The notes under the pieces were generated by a model, which saw only the letters and a list, made by a program, of their open reading frames with translations, had not been told where the DNA came from and searched no databases. From positions 372,001 to 436,000 of the forward strand of contig NZ_JOEH01000009.1 in the NCBI RefSeq assembly GCF_000719095.1: 64,000 bases of DNA. Direction: 5' to 3'. The stretch comes from Streptacidiphilus jeojiense (GTDB lineage Bacteria > Actinomycetota > Actinomycetes > Streptomycetales > Streptomycetaceae). Shown here one piece after another: positions 34,961-45,600 of this stretch. Made by a program: the position numbers and the translations under genes. Within the stretch, counting starts at the first letter, position 1. Every line of letters starts with the position of its first letter.

Positions 34961-35427
34961 CCGGGCCGGAGGAGACCCGGCCGGAGGGCGACGAGCAGGC
35001 GGTGGAGGCCGCCAACGCGGCCCTCTACGCCGCGCTGGAGGCCGGCGACCTGGACCGGCTCACCGACGTCTGGGTGTCCGGCGCGGACGCCGACGACGTC
35101 CGCGGCGCGGTCTGCGTGCACCCCGGCTGGCCGGTGCTGCGCGGACGGGCGTCGGTGCTGCGCTCCTACGCGCTGATCATGGCGCACACCGAGTACATCC
35201 AGTTCTTCCTCACCGACGTGGAGGTGGAGGTCCTCGGCGATGTGGCACTTGTCACCTGCACCGAGAACATCCTCTCCGGCGGCGAGGCCGAGGCCGAGGG
35301 CGAGCTGGGGCCACTGGTCGGCGGCCGGGTGGTGGCCAGCAACCTGTTCCGGCGCACCGCGGAGGGCTGGCGGCTCTGGTCGCACCACGGTTCACCCGTG
35401 CTGACCAGCGGTGCTGACGAGGAGTAG
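34957..35427 (+). CDS. NTF2-like/SnoaL-type protein
   Basis: 156 residues. The pattern is AANAALYAALEAGDLDRLTDVW, then WPVLRGRASVLRSYALIM and VASNLFRRTAEGWRLWSHHGSP. It is a cone-shaped alpha+beta barrel often used for ligand binding or dimerisation. GTG 34957 overlaps the folP stop, so it is translated with folP. A role in folate synthesis or protection of a pterin intermediate is suggested only by this position. Confidence 0.83.
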   Translation: MTGPEETRPEGDEQAVEAANAALYAALEAGDLDRLTDVWVSGADADDVRGAVCVHPGWPVLRGRASVLRSYALIMAHTEYIQFFLTDVEVEVLGDVALVTCTENILSGGEAEAEGELGPLVGGRVVASNLFRRTAEGWRLWSHHGSPVLTSGADEE

Positions 35428-35434
35428 GACGCGC

Positions 35435-35455
35435 GGACCGGTTCGGAACCGGTCC
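35435..35455 (+). terminator. Palindromic hairpin after the NTF2-like gene
   Basis: GGACCGGTTC and GAACCGGTCC pair around a single base, 7 nt past the stop. It probably ends the folP transcript. folB, 227 nt further on, then needs its own promoter in the spacer; no convincing pair of promoter hexamers was found. Confidence 0.55.
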
Positions 35456-35681
35456 CGTTCCGGGGAATGCGACCGCGCACCGCGGATGTTCACCCGACTG
35501 CCGAAGGGGTGGCGGCGGGCACGGCCGGACGGCCCTGCAGCCCGCTTTCGCTGTCAGTCCCCGGAGGTAGTTTGGCTGAGACAGTTTTCGACTGGGCAGG
35601 CAGTGCCGCCTGCAACGTTCCCGCCTGCCCGGCCCCGGCCGGCAGCCGGACGGGGGCGCTCGATCAGTGGGAGTGATTCCT

Positions 35682-36062
35682 TTGTCCGACCGGGAGCAGC
35701 GCCTGGACCGGGTCGCGGTGCGGGGCCTCCGGGCCCGTGGCCACCACGGCGTCTTTCCGCGCGAGCGGGAGCAGGGCCAGACCTTCGTGGTCGACATCGT
35801 CCTCGGCATGGACACCCGTCCCGCCGCCTCGGGCGACGATCTCAGCAGGACCGCCCACTACGGGGTCGTCTCCGAGGAGGTCGTGGCGATCGTGCAGGGC
35901 GAGCCCGTCGACCTGATCGAGACCCTGGCCCAGCGCATCGCCGACCAGTGCCTGAAGCACGATGCGGTACAGGAGGTCGAGGTGACCGTGCACAAGCCGG
36001 ACGCCCCGATCACCGTGCCGTTCGACGACGTGACCATCACCATCGTTCGGAGCCGCGGATGA
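35682..36062 (+). CDS. folB: Dihydroneopterin aldolase
   Basis: 126 residues. Typical parts are VRGLRARGHHGVFPRERE with the catalytic Glu/Lys region, TAHYGVVSEEVV, and PVDLIETLAQRIADQCL. It converts dihydroneopterin to hydroxymethyl-dihydropterin. TTG 35682 is chosen because GGGAG ends 8 nt before it; GTG 35667 and GTG 35673 lie inside or before that site. Its stop overlaps folK as ATGA. Confidence 0.93.
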   Translation: MSDREQRLDRVAVRGLRARGHHGVFPREREQGQTFVVDIVLGMDTRPAASGDDLSRTAHYGVVSEEVVAIVQGEPVDLIETLAQRIADQCLKHDAVQEVEVTVHKPDAPITVPFDDVTITIVRSRG

Positions 36063-36646
36063 GCAGCGATCCCACCACCAGCCCCGTCGCCCCCGAGGTG
36101 GAGCAGCAGGTCGACGAGGCCGACTTCACCCTGCACAACCCGGTCCTCGCCGTCGTGGCGCTGGGCAGCAACCTCGGCAACCGGCTGGAGAACCTGCAGG
36201 GCGCCGTGGACGCGCTGGAGGACACCCCCGGCGTACGGATCCGCGCGGTCTCCCCGGTCTACGAGACCGACGGCGTCGGCGGACCCGAGGGCCAGCCGAC
36301 CTACTTCAACGCGGTGCTGGTGCTGCGCACCACGCTGCCCCCGCACTCGCTGCTGGAGCGGGCCAACGCGGTCGAGGACGCCTTCGGCCGGGTCCGCGAG
36401 GTCCGCTGGGGCGCGCGCACCCTGGACGTCGACATCCTCGCCTACGAGGGCGTGGTCGAGGACTCGGCGACGCTGACCCTGCCGCACCCGCGCGCCCATG
36501 AGCGGGCCTTCGTGCTGGCCCCCTGGCTGGATGTGGACCCGGTGGCGGAGATCCCCGGCGCCGGACCGGTCGCGGAACTGCTCGGTGCGGTCGGCACCGC
36601 CGGGGTCCGGCAGCGCGACGACCTCTCGCTGCACCTGCCCGCTTAA
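36059..36646 (+). CDS. folK: 6-hydroxymethyl-7,8-dihydropterin pyrophosphokinase
   Basis: 195 residues. ALGSNLGNRLENLQGAVD, VSPVYETDGVGGPEGQPTYFN and WGARTLDVDILAYEG are the family signatures; the last holds the Mg-binding Asp pair. It activates the pterin for FolP. The N-terminal ~30 residues are acidic and variable. ATG 36059 overlaps the folB stop, so folB-folK are coupled. Confidence 0.95.
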   Translation: MSSDPTTSPVAPEVEQQVDEADFTLHNPVLAVVALGSNLGNRLENLQGAVDALEDTPGVRIRAVSPVYETDGVGGPEGQPTYFNAVLVLRTTLPPHSLLERANAVEDAFGRVREVRWGARTLDVDILAYEGVVEDSATLTLPHPRAHERAFVLAPWLDVDPVAEIPGAGPVAELLGAVGTAGVRQRDDLSLHLPA

Positions 36647-36702
36647 CTCGCGGCGGCGAGTAGGCTCTCAGCTTGAGCTAGGGACGATCTGAAGGGGAGA
36701 TC

Positions 36703-37197
36703 TTGAAGGCGCTACGCGCTGTCGTACTCGTCGGGATCACCCTGGTGGCCGGGGTGCTGTCCTGGGCCGGGTCGCAGCTGTGGAACTCGATGGGGTCGCT
36801 GCCCGGCGTCCCCACGGCGGCGCCGGTCGTGCTGGCGATCATCGCGGTGGTGCTGGCGGCCACCGCGATCTCGCTGCGCGGCAGGCTGAAGGCCCAGCGG
36901 GAGCGGGTGCCGGGGGCCAAGGGCGTGGACCCGCTGTCGGCCGCCAGGGCGGTCGTGCTGGGCCAGGCGAGCGCGCTGGTCTCGGCCCTGGTCACCGGGG
37001 TCTACGGCGGCATGGGCGTGTTCCTGCTGAGCAGCAGCGACGCCTCGGCCCGCCGGGGGCAGGCGCTGACGGCGCTGTTCGCGGTGCTGGCCGGAATCGC
37101 GGTGATGGCGGCCGGGCTGTGGATCCAGTACATCTGCCGGCTGCCGGAGGACCAGGACCCGTCGACGCCGGTGCACAGCTCGGCGGAGCGGCCCTGA
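36703..37197 (+). CDS. DUF3180 integral membrane protein
   Basis: 164 residues with four membrane helices (near 5-25, 40-58, 82-105 and 118-140). The actinobacterial DUF3180 family is commonly found next to folK; its function is unknown. TTG 36703 has AGGGGA 5 nt upstream. The conserved RVPGAKGVDPLSAARAVVLGQASAL lies between helices 2 and 3 (shown as one block). Confidence 0.82.
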   Translation: MKALRAVVLVGITLVAGVLSWAGSQLWNSMGSLPGVPTAAPVVLAIIAVVLAATAISLRGRLKAQRERVPGAKGVDPLSAARAVVLGQASALVSALVTGVYGGMGVFLLSSSDASARRGQALTALFAVLAGIAVMAAGLWIQYICRLPEDQDPSTPVHSSAERP

Positions 37198-37317
37198 GGC
37201 CTCGGAAGGGTCGCCGACCGTCATGGTCGGTACACCCAACGTCATGTGATGGTCCTGTCAAGACCACATTTGGGACCTGGCCTGACATGGGCAGCGCGGT
37301 CACGCTAGATTCTGGCC

Positions 37318-38391
37318 ATGCCACGTGGTCGCCACCGCCAGTCCTCGCCTCTGAGCAGGCTCCTCCCTCCGACCGCCTGCGGAGTGCTGGCGATCGCCGC
37401 ACTCATATCCGCGGTCTTCGTGACCGACCCGGGGACGCTCCGCGTCCTGGTGGTGGCCGCGTCCGTCGGGGCCTTCGCCGGTGCGGTGCTGCTGCGGCTG
37501 CGTGAGCACGCCGGCGAGGTCGAACTCGAGGCCGAGGTGGCCGCGAGGTCCCGGGACGAGGCCCGCTTCGAGGACCGGGTGGCCGAGTTGGAGTACGCCG
37601 CGGAGGCGGCGGAGGAGCAGGTCAAGCGGCTGGAGCGGCGGCTGCTGGCGCAGCGCAGCCAGATCGCCAGGGCCGAGGCCGAGAACGCCAGGCTGCTGCG
37701 GGAGCGCGCCAGGATCGCGGCGGAGCAGGCCCTGCGGGAGGCCGAGGAGGCCCAGCGCAAGGAGGTCGCGCTGCGGGGCATGCGTCCGACCGCGACGGCC
37801 TATCTGAAGGCCGCCGCGGCCCTGCGGGGCCTGGAGCGGCGGGCGGCGGTGGGACAGGCCCAGCGGATCGCCGCGGGGGCGGCGGGCGCCGGCGGCGGGG
37901 TCGTGGTGGAGCCGGTGGCCGAGCCCGTGGTGGAGCAGGTGGCGGCCGAGCCGGAACCGAAGCAGGAGCGGGTGCGGGAGCGGGCCCAGGAACGGTCGGC
38001 GTTCCGGCCGAAGGCGCCGAAGGCCGCCAAGGTCAAGAAGGCCGCCGCGGCCGTGGCGGAGGCGCCGGCGGGACCGGCGTGGGCGCGGGCGGCGTTGCCG
38101 CCGCTGCGGCCGGCCAGCCCGGTGCTGCCGCGGCAGTCGCGGGACGTGCTGCGGCAGGATGCCGGCAGCAGCGGGACGTTCAACTTCTTCAGCCGTCAGG
38201 AGACGGCGATCTCCACCGAGTTGGGGGATCTCGCGGACGTGGTCGGTACGGAGGCTGCTGCGGCGCAGCGGGAGTACGCGGACGCGGGGGTTGCGGACGG
38301 GGCCGCGGGGACGGCGGAGGACGTCGTGCACGACCTCACCGCGGAGGACGAGACCGAGCCGATCGACGTCCGCTCCCTGCGGGCGCTTTAG
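37318..38391 (+). CDS. Membrane-anchored coiled-coil protein, unknown
   Basis: 357 residues. Two N-terminal hydrophobic helices (near 20-37 and 42-60) are followed by a highly charged coiled coil (about 64-155) rich in Ala, Glu and Arg. Then comes a long disordered region with an acidic end (DLTAEDETEPIDVRSL). It resembles conserved actinobacterial proteins of unknown role encoded after folK. The charge pattern would suit a scaffold at the membrane. It is convergent with the chaperone-island operon across a repeat. Confidence 0.75.
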   Translation: MPRGRHRQSSPLSRLLPPTACGVLAIAALISAVFVTDPGTLRVLVVAASVGAFAGAVLLRLREHAGEVELEAEVAARSRDEARFEDRVAELEYAAEAAEEQVKRLERRLLAQRSQIARAEAENARLLRERARIAAEQALREAEEAQRKEVALRGMRPTATAYLKAAAALRGLERRAAVGQAQRIAAGAAGAGGGVVVEPVAEPVVEQVAAEPEPKQERVRERAQERSAFRPKAPKAAKVKKAAAAVAEAPAGPAWARAALPPLRPASPVLPRQSRDVLRQDAGSSGTFNFFSRQETAISTELGDLADVVGTEAAAAQREYADAGVADGAAGTAEDVVHDLTAEDETEPIDVRSLRAL

Positions 38392-38405
38392 CTCTTTGTG
38401 TCTTT

Positions 38406-38477
38406 AGGGGCGCGGGGAACTGCGCGACCAGCCCTCTACGGAGGTGCATGGTTGGCAGCGCAGTTCCCCGCGCCCCT
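38406..38477. repeat. Intergenic inverted repeat (copy 5, arms in opposite order)
   Basis: The first arm is AGGGGCGCGGGGAACTGCGC and the second GCGCAGTTCCCCGCGCCCCT, about 30 nt apart. It lies between convergent genes. The second arm supplies the TAG stop (38476-38478) of the Zn-ribbon/TPR gene. Confidence 0.85.
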
Positions 38478-38838
38478 ATGGGGTTGCTGTCAGGGCGGAC
38501 AGTGCGGCTTGGATCGTTGGGTCGGCTGGGTCGAGGGCTGCTGCCCGGGTCAGGGCCTCGTGGGCGCGCGGAGCGTCTCCCTGGTGGGCGGCGATCTTGC
38601 CGAGGAGGAGCCAGGCCGGGGTGAGGTCCGGCTCCTCCTGGACCGCGCGTTCCAGGGCCGCCCGGGCCCGGGTATGGTCGCCGTTGCGGGCGTGGGTCAG
38701 GCCCGTGTTGTAGCTGATGCGGCCGCGGTACACGAGATGGGCCAGCGCGGCGAGGTCCTCCTGGCAGCCGGGGCAGTGCAGGGTGTCGGGCAGGGCGTCC
38801 AGCCGGCACTGGGGGCAGCTGACCCGGATGTCTGACAT
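38476..38838 (-). CDS. Small zinc-ribbon plus TPR protein
   Basis: 120 residues. The N-terminal zinc ribbon has CPQC near residues 8-11 and CPGC near 22-25. About 2.5 TPR units follow, e.g. YNTGLTHARNGDHTRARAAL and PAWLLLGKIAAHQGDAPRAHEAL. It is the last gene of the chaperone operon, 29 nt after the Hsp70 gene, whose inserted ribbons have the same CxxC-10-CxxC spacing. It is probably a client adaptor or co-chaperone. Its stop codon comes from an intergenic repeat. Confidence 0.82.
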   Translation of the reverse strand: MSDIRVSCPQCRLDALPDTLHCPGCQEDLAALAHLVYRGRISYNTGLTHARNGDHTRARAALERAVQEEPDLTPAWLLLGKIAAHQGDAPRAHEALTRAAALDPADPTIQAALSALTATP

Positions 38839-38867
38839 GGCCGTCCTCACTGTTGGGGGGTGTCCCA

Positions 38868-41429
<2,562 letters not shown>

Positions 41430-41467
41430 GCTGCGGGGTTCCCCTCGGGGCGACTGCTGACGGGTGG

Positions 41468-42145
41468 TCACTTGCGCTTGCGGGAGCTGCGGGTCTTGCG
41501 GGGCTTGCGCGCCGACGGCTGCTTGCGCTGCCGGGGAGCCGGGGTGCGCCGGGGTTCGGGGGCGTCCTGCGGCTCCGGGACCGGCGCCGCGGCGGGGGCG
41601 AGGGCGGGCGCGGGCTCCGGGTCCTGCCCGGTCCAGGGCACGGCGACCTCCACCTCGGCCCGGCGCAGCACGTCCCCGCGCCAGTTGAAGCCGTTGCGCA
41701 CCACCGCCACCACGGTCTCGTCGGGCTTGTCGGCGCTGGGGACGCGGCCGACGATGTCGGCGACGGCCGGGTGCGCGACGTAGTTCAGCAGGCGCATCGG
41801 GGACACCTCGGCGACGGCCAGTTTCTTCCGCAGGATGCCCTGCACCGCCGCCGCCATCTCGACCAGGTTGTCCGGCCGGGGGATGCCGGGCGGCAGCTGG
41901 GCCTGCTTCTCCTGCACCGCGAACAGCACGTCGTCCACCTCCAGCAGCCCCAGCAGCAGCCCGCGTTGGGCCGACTCGGCGGCCCTGGCGTCCTCCTCCC
42001 GGCGGCGCCGGGCGATGGAGCTGCGGAACAGCAGCTTGGTGAAGGCGTCGGCCAGGTCGACGTCGAGGGCCCGCTCCGGTACGGGCAGGAAGTCCTCGGT
42101 GATCGCCAGCGGATCGGTGCTGACCTCGGTTCCGGTCTCGGTCAT
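41468..42145 (-). CDS. GrpE-like nucleotide exchange factor with basic tail
   Basis: 225 residues. A helical N-terminal part (about 30-110, e.g. LLLGLLEVDDVLFAVQEKQ) leads to a GrpE-type beta domain (LLNYVAHPAVADIV, then VVAVVRNGFNWRGDVLRRAEVEV). This corresponds to the GrpE LxGxVLRPAxVxV ending. The last ~55 residues are Pro-rich and very basic (RKQPSARKPRKTRSSRKRK), unlike GrpE. It should open the ATPase domain of the adjacent Hsp70 to release ADP. It starts 7 nt after the J-like gene. Divergence from housekeeping GrpE is large, so the function is inferred. Confidence 0.78.
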   Translation of the reverse strand: MTETGTEVSTDPLAITEDFLPVPERALDVDLADAFTKLLFRSSIARRRREEDARAAESAQRGLLLGLLEVDDVLFAVQEKQAQLPPGIPRPDNLVEMAAAVQGILRKKLAVAEVSPMRLLNYVAHPAVADIVGRVPSADKPDETVVAVVRNGFNWRGDVLRRAEVEVAVPWTGQDPEPAPALAPAAAPVPEPQDAPEPRRTPAPRQRKQPSARKPRKTRSSRKRK

Positions 42146-42152
42146 GGGTCGG

Positions 42153-42581
42153 CTACTCCGGGATCTCGACGGGGGGCAGTACGGCGGTTCCGGCCTGGTA
42201 CGCGGCGGGCACCCGCAGTGCCTCGACCCCGGCCTCGGGCGGGGGATCGGCCCAGTCGGCGGTCAGCTCCGACTCGCGCAGCACCAGCAGGTCCGCGGCC
42301 GGCGGCATGGTGAAGGCGGCCGGGTCCGGCAGCGGCGGCTCCGCGTCGACCGGGGCGAAGGCCTCGTCCAGGCCGGCCGAGGTCTGCGCCGGCAGGTGTT
42401 CCAGCAGGTCCCACTCCAGGCGCTTCTCCGGGTTGCGCAGCGCCGCGGCGGCCTGCGCCACCTCGTTGGGACGGTGCTTGCGCGCCCGGATCGCCCTGGC
42501 CTGCGCGGCCTTGAGCTCGGCGCTTCCGGCCGAGCTGTCGATGCCGAGGATCTCGTAGGGCGACGGTCCTGACAGGGGCAT
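42153..42581 (-). CDS. Divergent J-domain-like protein without HPD motif
   Basis: 142 residues. SPYEILGIDSSAGSAELKAA matches J-domain helix I and II starts, and LRNPEKRLEWDLL matches the helix III/IV end (as in SDPEKRxxYD). Between them, the essential HPD is replaced by KHRPNE (His36-Arg-Pro-Asn39). A C-terminal acidic/Pro-rich part of about 80 residues follows, perhaps for client or partner binding. In normal DnaJ, HPD drives ATP hydrolysis by Hsp70, so this protein either uses a changed contact or serves as an inactive tether. It lies between the TPR gene (20 nt) and the GrpE-like gene (7 nt). Confidence 0.77.
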   Translation of the reverse strand: MPLSGPSPYEILGIDSSAGSAELKAAQARAIRARKHRPNEVAQAAAALRNPEKRLEWDLLEHLPAQTSAGLDEAFAPVDAEPPLPDPAAFTMPPAADLLVLRESELTADWADPPPEAGVEALRVPAAYQAGTAVLPPVEIPE

Positions 42582-42601
42582 GGGTGTGGTCCTCTCCCGG
42601 C

Positions 42602-45600
42602 TCAGTAGCCGCGTCGCCGCAGGGCGGCCTGCAGGGTGAGCAGGTCCTTGTTCTGCGGGTCGTAGCCCAGGCCGGTCCGCATCTCGTTCCTGGCGGAGCG
42701 GAACTGGCTCCTGTTGGCGAGGCGGTAGGCCTCGCCGCAGTAGGCGTCGGCCAGTTGCTGCCGGGTCACCTGGTTGTTCTGCACCTGCAGCGCCGCGAGC
42801 AGGAAGGCGACCCCGCCCTGGTGGTTCTTGGCCTTCAGCAGCTCCACGCCCCGGTTGTGCAGCACCACCGACAGCCTGCGCTCGGCCTCGGGGGCGGTGG
42901 TGCGCAGGTCGGTGCCGTCCGACTCCGGGTCGAACAGCACCGACTGGGTCATCAGCTCCAGGGCGGTGTCCAGCCGGGACCGGGTCAGCGCGATCGCCTT
43001 GGACCTGGCGTAGAGCACATTGCTGAGCATCAGCCGACGCTCCTTGCTGCCCTCCAGCTTCAGCGCCTCGGTGAGCAGTTCGCCGGCCTGCGCCAGCGAG
43101 GCGTCGTCCTCGGCGTTCATCAGCTGGTTGGCCCAGTTGGTGAGGGCGGCGGCGGTGAACTCGCGGGCGGTGGGGTCCTCCGGGGCGTGCTTCACGGCCA
43201 GCCGCAGCAGCCGCACCGCCTCGGGGTAGTCCTTGCGCTGGTTGTTGGCCCGCAGGCCGAGCTGGGAGTAGCCGGCGCTGAGGTTGGCGGCGACGGTCGG
43301 GTTCCCCGGGGCCAGCGCCAGGGTCCGCACCAGGACGTCGACGGCCGCCTGGTGGGCGTCCCGGTCCTCGCCGAGCAGCCGCTGGGCCTCCTTGACGCCG
43401 GCGTCGGCGAGGGTGGTGCGGTGCGCCGGGGTGAGTTCGGCGCCGAGCCGGGCGACCTCCTCGAAGCCGTCCAGCGCGGCGGCCCAGCGCTGGTGGGCGT
43501 AGTGCTCCTGGGCCCCGGCCCGGACCGCGGTCGCCAGCAGTGCGGAGCCCTCGGTGCCGCGTTCCATGGTGGACAGCGCCCGCAGCCCGTCGGCCGCGTC
43601 GTCGAAGCGTTTCTGCTGGACCAGGTACCAGTAGGCGCCGAGGGGTCCGAACAGCGGGCGCAGCTGCTCGGCGAGCGGGCCGCTGTGGTCCGGCCGCAGC
43701 AGCAGGTCGAGGTCCTGGGCCAGAGCCCGCCCCTGCCGGGCCCCGGGGAGCAGCGACTGCAGCAGGGGGCCGCGGACCACCGGCTGCGCCGGGCCGGACT
43801 CCGCGGCGAGCGTCGGCGCGTACCGGGCCAGGGTGGCGGCGGCCTGGCATTCCAGCCCCCAGCGGACCGCCCAGCCGGTGGCTGACGGACCGTCACCGTC
43901 GGTGCCGTGGGCGGCGTCGCGGGTCAGGAAGTCCTGCCTGATGCGTTCCGTCAGCGCGGTCCGTACCGCCTGTCCGCGGTCCTCGGGGACCGGGCGGCCG
44001 GTGGCCTCGGCGATCCCCGGCCACAGGCCGGGGTGGTGCAGCGCGGCGGCCCAGCAGGCCAGGGTCCACTCCCAGACGGCGTCGTCGGCCTCGGCGACGC
44101 CGCGTTCGGAGGCCAGCCGGTAGCTGGCCAGGCCCAGCGAGTGCAGGGCGCGCAGGTCCTGCGGGCGGTCCTGCCACAGCTGGTGGAACCGGTCCCAGGC
44201 GTCCGCGTGCCGTCCGGCCCGGCTGTGGGCCAGCGCCTCGTGCTCGGCCAGCAGCGGGAGCGCGGCGGCGGCGACCGGGTCGTCGGGGGCGACCGCCTCG
44301 ACCTCGCGCAGGGCGGTCAGCGTCAGCTCCAGGTCCCCGGCGGCGGCCGCGGCGGCGGCGCGGTGCAGCTGGACCAGGCGCAGGGTGTCGGCGTCCGCAC
44401 CGGCGTCGACGGCCTCGGCGAGGGCCGCCTCCGGGTCGCCGCAGTGCAGCCGGATCCGGGGGAGTGCGTTCCGCAGCGGCGCTGCCGGGGCGCTGTCGCG
44501 GGGCAGGACGGCGGCCCAGGCGGCCAGCAGCGGCACCGCCTCCTCGGGCCTACCGGTCCGGAGCGCGTGGGCGAGCAGCGCGGGCAGGTCTGCGGCCAGG
44601 CAGGTGTGGCAGCGGGTGGGGAGCGGAGTGGTCACGGCGGTGTCGGCGGGCTCCGTGGGCGGCTCGCCGACCGTTCCGAGGACCACGGTGGCGTCGGCCG
44701 GCTGCGGTCGCTCCCCGGACGGTTGGAGGGCAGTGGTGTCGGCCGGCTGAGGTCCGTCGGGTTCCGCGGCCGGCGGACGGGACCGGTGCAGGTGGGCGGC
44801 GCAGGCGGGGCGGCCGCACTGGCCGCAGCCGGCCACCGCGGGCTGGTTGCAGGCGGTGGCGCCGGTGCCGGAGCAGGGTGTGCCCGGGGTGACCGTGTCG
44901 CCGCCGTGCGGGCCGTGCGCGGTGAGGGCCTGGGCCTCCGCCGCGAAGGCGTTCGGCCAGGCCCCGGCCCGTGCCGCCAGCAGCGCGCGCAGCCGGTGCA
45001 GGGCCGGCTCCTCGACCGGGCCCGCCCCGGCGCCGGTCGGCCCTTCGGCCGACTCCACCGTCCTGAGCAGGGCGATCGCGGTACGCGGCTGTCCGGCGGC
45101 GAGCTGCAGCGCGGCCAGCCGGGGGCGGTCCCCGGCGAGCAGCGGGGCCGCGGTGGCGGCGTCGTCGCGCAGCATCGCCAGCGCGCCCCTGAGCCGGCGC
45201 AGCCGCGGGCTGCCGCCGTCGATCCGCTCGTGCCGGGCCGCCACGGCCAGCGCGGCGTCCGCGCGGTCCAGGGACTCGGCCCGGTCCCGGCCGGTGAGCA
45301 GTGCCAGGCCGGCCTCGCGCAGCCCGGCCTCCACCAGCGCGGTCCGGTACTCGGCGGTGTCCGGGAAGGCCGCCACGCAGGTCTCCCACAGCCGCATCGC
45401 CCGGCCGGGTCGACGCTCCGTCAGTTCCCGTGCCGCCAGCAGGCTCCGCAGTACGGCGCGGTTGCGGGCCAGGACCTGGTGGCGATCGTCGGGCAGCGCC
45501 TGCCAGCTGTCCAGGGCGGCGTCGGGGCTGCCGAGCCCGGCCCTGGCCAGGCCCAGATGGAAGACGGCGGTGTCGCTCCAGGCGTCCTTCGGCCGGTCCG

